Of a DNA stretch of 64,000 nucleotides, positions 1 to 10,632 are shown piece by piece (position 1 is the first letter of the stretch; every line of letters starts with the position of its first letter). The notes below the pieces were generated by a model. The model had not been told where the DNA came from. It was given only the letters and a program-made list of their open reading frames with translations, and searched no databases. Where the stretch lies: contig NC_087067.1 of NCBI RefSeq assembly GCF_963678635.1, positions 25,181,547 to 25,245,546 on the forward strand, in the 5' to 3' direction. Both the position numbers and the translations under genes were made by a program. This DNA comes from Symsagittifera roscoffensis. Its lineage: Eukaryota; Xenacoelomorpha; Acoela; Convolutidae.

Positions 1-335
1 AAGACGGATTACATCTGAGATATGGATGGGAACCACAAAACACTCCACATACATGCCCATGTGGACAACCGTTCTTACTGGCCCACTCTCTACACTGTCC
101 CAAAGGTGTATACCCTCACCTAAGACATAATGAAATTCGCGATACCTTTGCGACAATCCTGAGGGAAGTGTGCCATGTTGTTGAAATAGAGCCGAAACTT
201 CAATGGTTGAAAGGCGAAAGCTTTCAGAACAAAACAACCACTGCTGAAGATGAAGCTCGACTTGACATCAAGGCAAATGGACTCTGCGGAGGCCGATTCA
301 GCCGAACCTTTTTCGGTCATAATCGGACACAATAA
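1..335 (+). pseudogene. Retroelement C-terminal ORF fragment, unit 1 (partial)
   Basis: This is the 3' part of the array ORF, cut by the window edge. It contains the Cys-His cluster CxCGxxFxxxHxxxC and the following RHNEIRD-type motif. It ends shortly after FF(G) at a TAA, where intact relatives continue into an endonuclease core. It matches 1094-1428 almost base for base. The layout (CCHC, then RHN, then an acidic RLDI segment) resembles the C-terminal region of non-LTR retrotransposons with a restriction-like endonuclease. That family call is inferred from motif layout. Confidence 0.6.
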
Positions 336-543
336 ATTTTATACGAACAAAAATTCGTTTTACACTTCTGAGGAGTGCAATCCTCTGCCTTAGGGGGAGC
401 AAAAATCTTAAAAACACATCCAACATAGACAGTTTTATCTGTGCTATAAAGGAGGAGGGTAGATTTTAAATGACAATTCTCTGGATGCCTTGAATTCGAC
501 TTGATTTATTCATAAGTTTTTGCTGATGTATTTATACAGCGTT

Positions 544-759
544 GGTACGGCCCATCCAACCTGTGCACGTACCGTCGCATGACGGATGGGCCCATTTTAA
601 TTGACCTTTTTTCTAAAACCCTTACCAACACGTGATGCTAGGGAACTATAGCGTATGTTTTATATGAAACGATTTGATAAGTTTATCAACCAAAAAAAAT
701 TGCAGTTTAGTTTAAACCCTTCCCACCACGGGGTGCGAAGGAACTATAGCGTAGGGTGG
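544..759 (+). other. Potentially pseudoknotted motifs within the array unit (representative copy)
   Basis: Three blocks with interleaved complementarity lie here. First: GGTACG (544-549) with CGTACC (568-573), interleaved with GCCCATCC (550-557) and GGATGGGC (584-591). Second: CCCT (619-622) with AGGG (640-643), interleaved with AACA (627-630) and TGTT (656-659). Third: CCTTC (718-722) with GAAGG (737-741), interleaved with CCACC (723-727) and GGTGG (755-759). The second and third share an invariant GGAACTATAGCGTA-like core and look like diverged duplicates. They recur in other units (the first only in type I). RNA function is inference. Confidence 0.5.
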
Positions 760-978
760 ATTTTTTCTTTGCCATACTTTAAGTACCCCAAAGAAAGCTC
801 GTAGATATTCAAGGAACCTCCAGAGTTTTCCAGAAATTATGGGTGATCACGAGTCATTTGTGATCCGTTAGAAAACAGTGATCCAGAAATAGCTGAAACG
901 GAACAAACTCTGATAAATAGAAACATCAAAACAGAGACAGAACATCACACACTCAAAAAAGACCAAAAATATGGAAAA

Positions 979-1428
979 TTGCTCATCAGAAAAAAATTGA
1001 CAATTAATCTACCGTCACAGAAAGGAGCACCGAAATGGTTAAGCTTTTTTTTCCTAACAAAATTCAATTTTTCACTCAATAAATCAGAGATTAAAGACGG
1101 ATTACATCTGAGATATGGATGGGAACCACAAAACAATCCACATACATGCCCATGTGGACAACCGTTCTTACTGGCCCACTCTCTACACTGTCCCAAAGGT
1201 GTATACCCTCACCTAAGACATAATGAAATTCGCGATACCTTTGCGACAATCCTGAGGGAAGTGTGCCATGTTGTTGAAATAGAGCCGAAACTTCAATCGT
1301 TGAAAGGCGAAAGCTTTCAGAACAAAACAACCACTGCTGAAGATGAAGCTCGACTTGACATCAAGGCAAATGGACTCTGCGGAGGCCGATTCAGCCGAAC
1401 CTTTTTCGGTCATAATCGGACACAATAA
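979..1428 (+). pseudogene. Retroelement C-terminal ORF fragment, unit 2 (149 codons)
   Basis: This is a good representative of the array ORF. It starts with an LPSQKGAPKWLS-like segment, then LRYGWEP, a CPCGQPF...HSLHCP zinc-binding cluster, RHNEIRDTFATIL, and EARLDIKANG near the end. No reverse transcriptase core is present: only the region that follows RT in larger proteins is kept. The ORF ends 14 residues after the RLDI segment because ~222 bp found in type II units is missing here. A functional protein is unlikely. It is best read as a captured and amplified retroelement fragment. Confidence 0.6.
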
Positions 1429-2070
1429 ATTTTATACGAACAAAAATTCGTTTTGCACTTCTGAGGAGTGCAATCCTCTGCCTTAGGGGGAGCAAAAATC
1501 TTAAAAACACATCCAACATAGACAATTTTATCTGTGCTATAAAAGAGGAGGGTAGATTTTAAATGACAATTCTCTGGATGCCTTGAATTCGACTTGATTT
1601 ATTCATAAGTTTTTGCTGATGTATTTATACAGCGTTGGTACGGCCCATCCAACCTGTGCACGTACCGTCGCATGACGGATGGGCCCATTTTAATTGACCT
1701 TTTTTCTAAAACCCTTACCAACACGTGATGCTAGGGAACTATAGCGTATGTTTTATATGAAACGATTTGATAAGTTTATCAACCAAAAAAAATTGCAGTT
1801 TAGTTTAAACCCTTCCCACCACGGGGTGCGAAGGAACTATAGCGTAGGGTGGATTTTTTCTTTGCCATACTTTAAGTACCCCAAAGAAAGCTCGTAGATA
1901 TTCAAGGAACCTCCAGAGTTTTCCAGAAATTATGGGTGATCACGAGTCATTTGTGATCCGTTAGAAAACAGTGATCCAGAAATAGCTGAAACGGAACAAA
2001 CTCTGATAAGTAGAACATCAAAACAGAGACGGTACATCACACACTCAAAAAAGACCAAAAATATGGAAAA

Positions 2071-2412
2071 TTGCTCATCAGAAAAAAATTGACAGTTAAT
2101 CTACCGTCACAGAAAGGAGCACCGAAATGGTTAAGCGTTTTTTTCCTAACAAAATTCAATTTTTCACTCAACAAATCAGAGATTAAAGATGGATTACATC
2201 TGAGATATGGATGGGAACCACCAAACACTCCACATACATGCCCATGTGGACAACCGTTCTTACTGGCCCTTTCTCTACATTGTCCCAAAGGTGTATACTT
2301 TCACCCAAGGCAAAATGAAGTTCGCGATACCTTTGTGACACTCCTGAGGGATGTGTGCCATGTTGTTGAAATAGAGCCGAAACTTCAATCGTTGAAAGGC
2401 GAAAGCTTTTAG
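2071..2412 (+). pseudogene. Retroelement C-terminal ORF fragment, unit 3 (113 codons)
   Basis: Same fragment as at 979-1428, but a C-to-T change converts the codon after GESF to TAG at 2410-2412, removing the RLDI segment. Other differences are scattered substitutions such as LALSLHCP for LAHSLHCP, which replaces the conserved His of the CCHC cluster with Leu. Loss of a zinc ligand plus a premature stop supports decay. Confidence 0.6.
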
Positions 2413-3232
2413 AACAAAACAACAACTGCTGAAGATGAAGCTCGACTTGACATCAAGGCAAGTGGACTCTGCGGAGGCCGATTCAGCCGAACCTTTTTCG
2501 GTCATAATCGGACACAATAAATTTTATACGAACAAAAATACGTTTTGCACTTCTGAGGAGTGCAACCCTCTGCCTTAGGGGGTGCAAAAATCTTAAAAAC
2601 ACATCCAACATAGACAATTTTATCTGTGCTATAAAGGAGGAGGGTAGATTTTAAATGACAATTCTCTGGATGCCTTGAATTCGACTTGATTTATTCATAA
2701 GTTTTTGCTGATGTATTTATACAGCGTTGGTACGGCCCTATCCAACCTGTGCACGTACCGTTGCATGACGGATGGGCCCATTTTAATTGACCTTCTGTCT
2801 TAAAACTCTTCCCAACACGGGATGCGAGGAAATTATAGCGTATGTTTTATGTGGAACAATTTATTAAGTTTATCAATCAAAATTTTTGGCAGTTTTAATT
2901 TCAAACCCTTCCCACCACGGGGTGCGAAGGAACTATAGCGTAGGGTGGATTTTTTCTTTGCCCTTTTTTAACTACCCCAAGGAAAGCTCGTAGAGATTTA
3001 AGGAACCTTCAGAGTTTTCCAGAAATTATGAGTAATTACGAGCCATTTAAGATTCGTTAGAAAACAGTGATCCAGAAATAGCTGAAACGGAACAAACTCT
3101 GATAAATAGAAACATCAAAACAGAGACAGAACATCACACTCTCAAAAAAGATCGAAGTTATGGAAAATTGCTCATCAGAAAAAAACGGCAGTTAACCTAC
3201 CGTCACAGAAAGGAGCATCGAATTGGTTAAGC

Positions 3233-3616
3233 TTGTTATCCCTAGCAAAATTAAATTTTTCACTCAATAAATCAGAGATTAAAGACGGATTACATCTGAG
3301 ATATGGATGGGAACCACAAAACACTCCACATACATGCCCATGTGGACAACCGTTCACACTGGCCCACTCTCTACACTGTCCCAAAGGTGTATACCCTCAC
3401 CCAAGGCAAAATGAAGTTCGCGATACCTTTGCGACACTCCTGAGGGAAGAGTGCCATGTTGTTGAAATAGAGCCGAAACTTCAATCGTTGAAAGGCGAAA
3501 GCTTTCAGAACAAAACAACCACTGCTGAAGATGAAGCTCGACTTGACATCAAGGCAAATGGTCTCTGCGGAGGCCGATTCAGCCGAACCTTTTTCGGTCA
3601 TAATCGGACACAATAA
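3233..3616 (+). pseudogene. Retroelement C-terminal ORF fragment, unit 4 (127 codons)
   Basis: Same fragment, with an intact CCHC cluster (CPCGQPFTLAHSLHCP) and RLDIKANG segment. The reading frame is shortened at its 5' end relative to unit 2, because the sequence around 3180-3200 differs (AAACGGCAG in place of AATTGACAG). It ends at the same TAA as the other type I units. Confidence 0.6.
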
Positions 3617-4148
3617 ATTTTATACGCACAAAAATACGTTTTGCACTTCAGAGGAGTGCAATCCTCTGCCTTAGGGGGTGCAAAAATTTTAAAAACACAT
3701 CCAACATAGACAATTTTTCTGTGCTATAAAGGAGGAGGGTAGATTTTAAATGACAATTCTCTGGATGCCTTGAATTCGACTTGATTTATTCATAAGTTTT
3801 TGCTGATGTATTTATACAGCGTTGGTACGGCCCTATCCAACCTGTGCACGTACCGTCGCATGGCGGATGGGCCCATTTTAATTGACCTTCTGTCTTAAAA
3901 CTCTTCCCAACACGGGATGCGAAGGAATTATAGCGTATGTTTTATGTGGAACAATTTATTAGGTTTATCAACCAAAATTTTTGGCAGTTTTACTTTCAAA
4001 CCCTTCCCAACATGGGGTGCGAAGGAACTATAGCGTAGGGTGGATTTTTTCTTTGCCCTCTTTTAAGTACCCCAAGGAAAAATCGTAGAGATTTAAGGAA
4101 CCTCCAGAAATTTCCAGAAATTATGAGTAATTACCAGCCAATTGTGAT

Positions 4149-4658
4149 TTGTTAGAAAACAGTGATCCAGAAATAGCTGAAACGGAACAAACTCTGATAA
4201 ATAGAAACATCAAAACAGAGACGGTACATCACACACTCAAAAAAGACCAAAAATATGGAAAATTGCTCATCAGAAAAAAACTGACAGTTAATCTACCGTC
4301 ACAGAAAGGAGCACCGAAATGGTTAAGCTTTTTTTTCCTAACAAAATTCAATTTTTCACTCAATAAACCAGAGATTAAAGATGGATTACATCTGAGATAT
4401 GGATGGGAACCACCAAACAATCCACATACATGCCCATGTGGACAACCGTTCACACTGGCCCACTCTCTACACTGTCCCAAAGGTGTATACCCTCACCTAA
4501 GACATAATGAAATTCGCGATACCTTTGCGACAATCCTGAGGGAAGTGTGCCATGTTGTTGAAATAGAGCCGAAACTTCAATCGTTGAAAGGCGAAAGCTT
4601 TCAGAACAAAACAACCACTGCTGAAGATGAAGCTCGACTTGACATCACGGCAAAATGA
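4149..4658 (+). pseudogene. Retroelement C-terminal ORF fragment, unit 5 (169 codons)
   Basis: This is the longest open version in the array. It opens upstream of the usual start region and keeps the CCHC cluster and RHNEIRD. The RLDI segment is followed by a one-base change in the run of A (cggcaaaatgac) that creates TGA at 4656-4658. Type I unit. Confidence 0.6.
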
Positions 4659-5355
4659 CTCTGCGGAGGCCGATTCAGCCGAACCTTTTTCGGTCATAAT
4701 CGGACACAATAAATTTTATACGAACAAAAATTCGTTTTGCACTTCTGAGGAGTGCAATCCTCTGCCTTAGGGGGAGCAAAAATCTTAAAAACACATCCAA
4801 CATAGACAATTTTATCTGTGCTATAAAGGAGGAGGGTAGATATTAAATGACAATTCTCTGGATGCCTTGAATTCGACTTGATTTATTCATAAGTTTTTGC
4901 TGATGTATTTATACAGCGTTGTTACGGCCCATCCAACCTGTGCACGTACCGTCGCATGACGGATGGGCCCATTTTAATTGACCTTTTTTCTAAAACCCTT
5001 ACCAACACGTGATGCCAGGGAACTATAGCGTATGTTTTATATGAAACGATTTGATAAGTTTATCAACCAAAAAAAATTGCAGTTTAGTTTAAACCCTTCC
5101 CACCACGGGGTGCGAAGGAACTATAGCGTAGGGTGGATTTTTTTTTTGCCATACTTTAAGTACCCCAAAGAAAGCTCGTAGAGATTTAAGGAATCTCAAG
5201 ACTTTTCCAGAACTTATGAGTAATTACGAGCCATTTAAGATTCATTAGAAAACAGTGATCCAGAAATAGCTGAAACGGAACAAACTCTGATAAATAGAAA
5301 CATCAAAACAGAGACAGAACATCACACTCTCAAAAAAGATCGAAGTTATGGAAAT

Positions 5356-5637
5356 TTGCTCATCAGAAAAAAACTGACAGTTAAAATACCGTCACAGAAA
5401 GGAGCATCGAATTGGTTAAGCTTGTTACCCCTAGCAAAATTCAATTTTTCACTCAATAAATCAGAGATTAAAGATGGATTACCTCTGAGATATGGATGGG
5501 AACCACAAAACACTCCACATACATGGCCATGTGGACAACCGTTCATACTGGCCCACTCTCTACACTGTCCCAAATGTGTATACCCTCACCCAAGGCAAAA
5601 TGAAATTCGCGATACCTTTGCGACACTCCTGGACTAA
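5356..5637 (+). pseudogene. Retroelement C-terminal ORF fragment, unit 6 (93 codons)
   Basis: This copy spans the junction into the type II unit that starts at 5471. The ORF is cut by TAA at 5635-5637, where other copies read ctgagggaa. The cluster has a Cys-to-Trp change (TWPCGQPF). The following 5638-6010 keeps, in broken frames, a longer C-terminal portion with an FF-x-F-K-I-F-N-like motif and ~60 further residues absent from type I units. Type II units are therefore closer to the parental retroelement at this end. Confidence 0.55.
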
Positions 5638-6436
5638 GTATGCCATGTTTTTGAAACAGAGCCGAAACTTCAATCGTTGAAAGGCGAAAGTTTTCAGAGC
5701 AAAACAACCAATACTGAAGATGAGGCTCGACTTGACATCAAGGCAAAGTGACTCTGGGGAGGCTGATTCAGCCGAACCTTTTTCGGTTTTAAAATTTTCA
5801 ACCTCCATGCCAAATCCTGCCCTAAATCTATCTCTGAAGCCTTTAAATATCTTGAGATTGTTGAAACATTAAAATACCAACAAATATTTCTGGATGTGGA
5901 ATACAGCAGCTTCGTGCTACTAATTTTTGAGTGTACTGGACGAGCAGCGCCTGGCTCTAAAAAACCGTACAGAAACTAGCAGAGAAACTAAGCGAAAAAC
6001 GGAACGAATCATAATCGAACACAATAAACATACGAACAAAAACACGTTTTGCACTTCTGAGGATTGCAATACTCTGCCTTAAAACCCTTCCCAACACGGG
6101 ATGCGAAGGAATTATAGCGTATGTTTTATGTGGAACAATTTTTAAGTTTATCAACCAAAATTTTTGGCAGTTTTAGTTTCAAACCCTTCCCACCACTGGG
6201 TGCGAAGGAACTATAGCGTAGGGTGGATTTTTTCTTTGCCCTTTTTAACTACCCCAAGGAAAGCTCGTAGAGATTTAAGGAACCTCCAGAGTTTTCCAGA
6301 AATTATGAGTAATTACGAGCCATTTGTGATTCGTTAGAAAACAGTGATCCAGAAATAGCTGAAACGGAACAAACTCTGATAAATAGAAACATCATAACAG
6401 AGACAGAACATCACACTCTCAAAAAAGATCGAAGTT

Positions 6437-6727
6437 ATGGAAAATTGCTCATCAGAAAAAAAACTGACAGTTAAAATACCGTCACAGAAAGGAGCATCGA
6501 ATTGGTTAAGCTTGTTACCCCTAGCAAAATTCAATTTTTCACTCAATAAATCAGAGATTAAAGATGGATTACCTCTGAGATATGGATGGGAACCACAAAA
6601 CACTCCACATACATGGCCATGTGGACAACCGTTCATACTGGCCCACTCTCTACACTGTCCCAAATGTGTATACCCTCACCCAAGGCAAAATGAAATTCGC
6701 GATACCTTTGCGACACTCCTGGACTAA
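6437..6727 (+). pseudogene. Retroelement C-terminal ORF fragment, unit 7 (96 codons)
   Basis: Near-identical to the copy at 5356-5637, including the Cys-to-Trp change and the same premature TAA. The two probably arose by one recent duplication. The extra coding-like block follows at about 6878-7100. Confidence 0.55.
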
Positions 6728-7535
6728 GTATGCCATGTTTTTGAAACAGAGCCGAAACTTCAATCGTTGAAAGGCGAAAGCTTTCAGAGCAAAACAACCA
6801 CTACTGAAGATGAGGCTCGACTTGACATCAAGGCAAATTGACTCTGAGGAGGCCGATTCAGTCGAATTTTTTTCGGTTTAAAAATTTTCAACTATCATGC
6901 TAAATCCTGTCCTAAATCTATCTCTGACGCCTTTAAATATCATGAGATTGTTAAAACATCAAAATACCAAGACAAATTCTGGATGTGGACCACAGCAGCT
7001 TCGTACTACCAATTTTTGCGTGTACCGGAGGAGCAGCACCTGACTCTACAAAAGCCGTCCAGAAACTAGCAGAGAATCTAAGCGAAAAACGGAACGAATC
7101 ATAATCGAACACAATAAACATACGAACAAAAACACGTTTTACACTTCTGAGGATTGCAATCCTCTGTCTTAAAACTCTTCCCAACACGGGATGCGAAGGA
7201 ACTATAGCGTATGTTTTATGTGGAAAATTCGTTAAGTTTATCAACCAAAATTTTTGGCAGTTTTAGTTTCAAACCCTTCCCACCACGGGGTGCGTAGGAA
7301 CTATAGCGTAGGGTGGATTTTTTCTTTGCCCTTTTTTAAGTACCCCAAAGAAAGCTTGTAGAGATTTAAGGAATCTCAAGACTTTTCCAGAACTTATGAG
7401 TAATTACGAGCCATTTAAGATTCATTAGAAAACAGTGATCCAGAAATAGCTGAAACGGAACAAACTCTGATAAATAGAAACATCAAAACAGAGACAGAAC
7501 ATCACACTCTCAAAAAAGATCGAAGTTATGGAAAT

Positions 7536-7754
7536 TTGCTCATCAGAAAAAAACTGACAGTTAAAATACCGTCACAGAAAGGAGCATCGAATTGGTTAAG
7601 CTTGTTACCCCTAGCAAAATTCAATTTTTCACTCAATAAATCAGAGATTAAAGATGGATTACATCTGAGATATGGATGGGAACCACAAAACACTCCACAT
7701 ACATGCCCATGGGGACAACCGTTCTTACTATCCCGGAGATTTAATCTGTCTTAG
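7536..7754 (+). pseudogene. Retroelement C-terminal ORF fragment, unit 8 (truncated at array edge)
   Basis: The last copy runs as far as CPWGQPFLL and then leaves the array sequence at about 7730 (ttcttactatcccggag). The third Cys position is changed to Trp. This is the right-hand edge of the tandem array. Confidence 0.55.
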
Positions 7755-8119
7755 AAATCGATCCAAATTGGTTTAACGAAGCTCATATGCCATAAATGAT
7801 TTGTTACAAGTAGCGAAATCTATCTTTTTGTACTTTATATGGCGTGTGGGGGGATGATTTTTATTTTAAAAATTTCAATTTTTAGAAAATAAAATTTCAT
7901 TGTTTTATTTCTTAAATTTTTCTAATGTTATCACTGCTCCATAAACCTTAATAGGCAGTCGGAACATTCAGGGCTTAGCCCTGATACGAGCAGTCTTGTT
8001 TTTCTTTTATCGAGATGTACGAAAATTGGGTTCACGTAGTTTTTTTCAACAATTAATGTTTTTTAATGTTTTTGTTGAATCGCAGGCGGTGCGAAGCGTC
8101 GTTTCGCCTGCGTTTGAAT
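7736..8119. other. AT-rich flank between array and LTR element
   Basis: No gene is seen. It contains a short hairpin (cagggcttagccctg near 7968) and an inverted repeat CGCAGGCG...CGCCTGCG at 8082-8113. The final ~30 bp (gcgaagcgtcgtttcgcctgcgtttgaat) resembles the 'cttcgcctctgtt' module of the dispersed repeats further right, notably 45787-45816. It is the interrupted target of the LTR element. Confidence 0.6.
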
Positions 8120-8199
8120 TGTGCCAGTCGGTCATGTCTGGGGGTTTGACCTTGAGAAATACGCAATTTTGGAGTGAAATTTTAATTTTGCAAAATTCG

Positions 8200-8222
8200 A
8201 ATTGAGCATGTCATGCTCAATT
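8200..8222. promoter_or_regulatory. LTR palindrome
   Basis: Perfect inverted repeat with 11-bp arms around a single central T, 80 bp inside the LTR and repeated at 30087-30109. It could be a dimeric protein-binding site or an RNA hairpin in U3. The function is not known. Confidence 0.5.
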
Positions 8223-8712
8223 TTCTCGAACCAACTGAAAATGAAAAAGTCAGAAATCAGAACACCCGAATTAACAATTGCGGGAAACTACTCAAGAAAA
8301 AGGCAGGAAATTGCTATTCGCAATTTCTCGATACGAAATATCAAGAGAGTAGAGCTGTCTTGTCCTGAAAACAGGAGAATCGAATACGGACTTGAGACAG
8401 AACAATTATTCGAATGGAAAGGAGTGGACTCTGAATGGAAGAGTGGACAACTCGAGTGTCCAAAGGGTTCATTCAGAGACTTTGATTCTAGAGACAAAAC
8501 TTACTTCTGTTATTGAAACTAATTGGCCTTAAAACTTATTTAGTTATATTATTTAATTCTCAAGCTGCTCAGTTATAACTTACTCCTCATACTCAAGTGC
8601 GTCGATATGTAAGTTCCAATTTAAATTTCTCGAGTGTATTTTATGATAGTTATGTTGAGATAAGGCGAGTTTTAGGTTGATCCATCTGAAATGGATCAAA
8701 GTTCCACTGTCC

Positions 8713-8718
8713 AATAAA
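8713..8718 (+). promoter_or_regulatory. Polyadenylation signal in 5' LTR
   Basis: AATAAA, preceded by a 9-bp stem hairpin (8677-8699). The matching copy in the 3' LTR is at 30600-30605, where it would direct 3' end formation of the genomic RNA. This would place R/U5 a few tens of bases downstream. Confidence 0.6.
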
Positions 8719-9017
8719 AAGTAACTAAGCGGATTGTTCCGACCCGGTTTTTAACGGCGTTCATGTATTTTGGGTATCCCGAGACCTAAGTATGGGGACG
8801 TTTTTATTTCTAGAGTGGGGGGGTATTTTGGTAGTGGCCTTTAAGCTGTAATGGGTTCCAGTCTCATGTCGCAAGCGAACCGAATTGGCTCCGACCGTTC
8901 TTGAGGCGGAAAAACACAAGAGATAGTGTCCCTGACTCTTGAGCCAATGGTTATAGGGCCTATTTTTCTTAAGCCTCATATGTGACTAAAGTAGGCGACT
9001 GTTACATAGTGTTTTCA

Positions 9018-9030
9018 TGGCGCTCCTGGG
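9018..9030 (+). promoter_or_regulatory. Candidate primer-binding site
   Basis: TGGCGCTCCTGGG begins 11 nt after the end of the 5' LTR. It starts with TGG, the complement of a tRNA CCA end, as a minus-strand primer site should. The tRNA cannot be identified without the host tRNA set. Confidence 0.45.
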
Positions 9031-9478
9031 TGTTTTTACGACATCATGACTACGGAGTCGAACCCACTTGACACAGCTCCGGGCTACATGCCCATTCTAG
9101 AGTACCGGTGGTACGGTTCAGCGGGAACGTGTAAACCTTCCGGTTGTACCGTGATAGCTTTTTAAGAAAACTCAAGAAAACTTCCTGGTACGCTCTCCGA
9201 ACGAGGCTTAGCTAACCGAGTAAAGGGGGGCAACTAGGGGGACAAAAACACGAGCAAAAAAGGAAAACAAATAGGAACAAAAACCATAAAAAGAAAAAAG
9301 ACAGTGACTTTGATACCAAATTAGTTGGATCGAACCTTTGTATTAATTAAATAGTATACACATACTGTTTTACAAGACCGATCGTTTCGATCAATCTAGC
9401 AATTTAAACCAGTGACCTTGGTAGGGTGCCCGAGTAGGGGGCGTTGTTGAGGGTTTTTAGACAGATTGCGACCCAACC

Positions 9479-9602
9479 GGACCACTAGGAGACTTGACTG
9501 GAAAGGGTGACCAGTCGAGTGGGAAAGAGATTCACAAGGATCGAAACGGACCACCAGGAGACTTGATTGGAAGAGGTGACCAGTCGAGTGGGAAAGTGGG
9601 TC
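9479..9602 (+). repeat. Two-copy ~55-bp direct repeat in the leader
   Basis: Blocks beginning ggaccactaggagacttg (9479) and ggaccaccaggagacttg (9548) are about 90% alike through gtgaccagtcgagtgggaaag, with an unrelated ~15-bp spacer. Possibly a duplicated cis element of the retrotransposon RNA. Confidence 0.75.
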
Positions 9603-10632
9603 TGCTGTCAAGGGCAGAACAGAGACAACCAGCACAGGGCCACTACAAGAGGACGCACAGGGGTGTTCTCAAGTCGGACAACGGGTATCGTTAGAATCCA
9701 CATTACATTATAGGAAATAAGTGTAAAATTGGATAAGCGGAGTCCCATCGTTTTGAAACAGTTTTTACTCAAGCAGACCTGGAAACAGGTCTACGGTTTT
9801 CTCAAGAGAGGTTTAGCACCCGGCGCTTAAGGGATTTTTCGGCTTAAGAGGGGGGCTAAACAGGGGGGAGGTTAGCAGGGGGGCTGGTTAGGTTAGAGGT
9901 TGGCGGTTGTAAATTGTAAAAAGGGGGGAATTAGAGTAACTAGTTAATCGACATCGTTGATTTAGTTACATTAGCCATCAACACGCGTGGTAACAATAGG
10001 TGGACATCCAAAACTTATCTCGAGTTAAGATTGGTACGCTGGTTGGATCGGTAGGGGGGAACGGATATAGACAGTTTTCGTGACACCTCATAAGACAACT
10101 AGTGGGGGGAGGAAAACGCGTGGCAATTAGGTACCAGACATTTTTTTTGAAAGAAGGTTGACATTTGTCTCCTTTGAATTTTAGGTGGGTCGATTACTCT
10201 GTTTTGTGATTTTTTCGGTACAGAATTTTATTTTTTCTATAGACATTGTTGCGTTTTGGGGAAGATTTGCGATTGGTTTTTAATACAAACAGGTGATCAC
10301 AAGATACCTGCACACAAGTTGTGGCTCCCAATCGCTGGGAACATTCAAAAAGAGGTAACTAATAAAGGGGGGGGGGCCAGATTTGGCAACCAAGAGAGGG
10401 TTTTTGGGAAAATTTTCACTAGAGCTTGAGTGGTGGTACAAGGTACAGACAACAAAGGAGTCCCTACAACGAAGAAGAAAGAAATCCTATATCCAGACAC
10501 TCAGTAACGAGTCTTGGGACAGTACCGAACTAGTCTAGGGACATTGCAGTCTGGGGACAGTCTTGGAGCAACACAGTCTTGGGACAGTGCAACTTTGGGG
10601 CAGTCTTGGACCAGAGCAGTCTTGGTACGAAG

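Larger units (their letters stand above)
1..7735 (+). repeat. Tandem array of a ~1.09-kb unit (7 units plus a partial)
   Basis: The same phrase (ggattacatctgagatatgg, or a close variant) recurs at 1, 1094, 2186, 3282, 4378, 5471, 6561 and 7651, giving periods of 1093, 1092, 1096, 1096, 1093, 1090 and 1090 bp. The last copy breaks off near 7730. Units fall into two types. Type I (the first five) has a ~221-bp block, for example 393-613, containing the GGTACG/GCCCATCC motif. Type II (starting 5471 and 6561) lacks that block but has an extra ~222-bp coding-like block, for example 5788-6009. All units carry a decayed retroelement ORF fragment on the plus strand. The window begins inside the array, so its true left edge is unknown. 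Confidence 0.95.
8120..9006 (+). repeat. 5' LTR (887 bp)
   Basis: Direct copy of 30007-30893. It contains a 23-bp near-perfect palindrome with 11-bp arms (8200-8222, arm AATTGAGCATG), a second hairpin TTGATCCAT/ATGGATCAA (8677-8699), and a poly(A) signal AATAAA at 8713-8718, 14 nt after that hairpin. The hexamer CTTGAG or CTCAAG occurs seven times (8151, 8291, 8391, 8559, 8592, 8900, 8938). I see no convincing TATA box. A 104-codon ORF at 8202-8516 is present in both LTRs but resembles nothing I know. Confidence 0.93.

Noticed and set aside
544-591. HDV-like ribozyme
   Set aside because: The interleaved helices fit partly, but no P3 hairpin or catalytic-C junction before the last helix can be drawn. 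Kept only as a structural observation.
471-600. Hammerhead ribozyme near ctgatgtatttatacagc
   Set aside because: CTGATG is followed by T instead of the required GA core and no GAAA partner is correctly placed on either strand.
8202-8516. 104-codon ORF in the LTR as a gene
   Set aside because: Present in both LTRs but with no recognisable product. LTRs rarely code, and the frame ends within the LTR.
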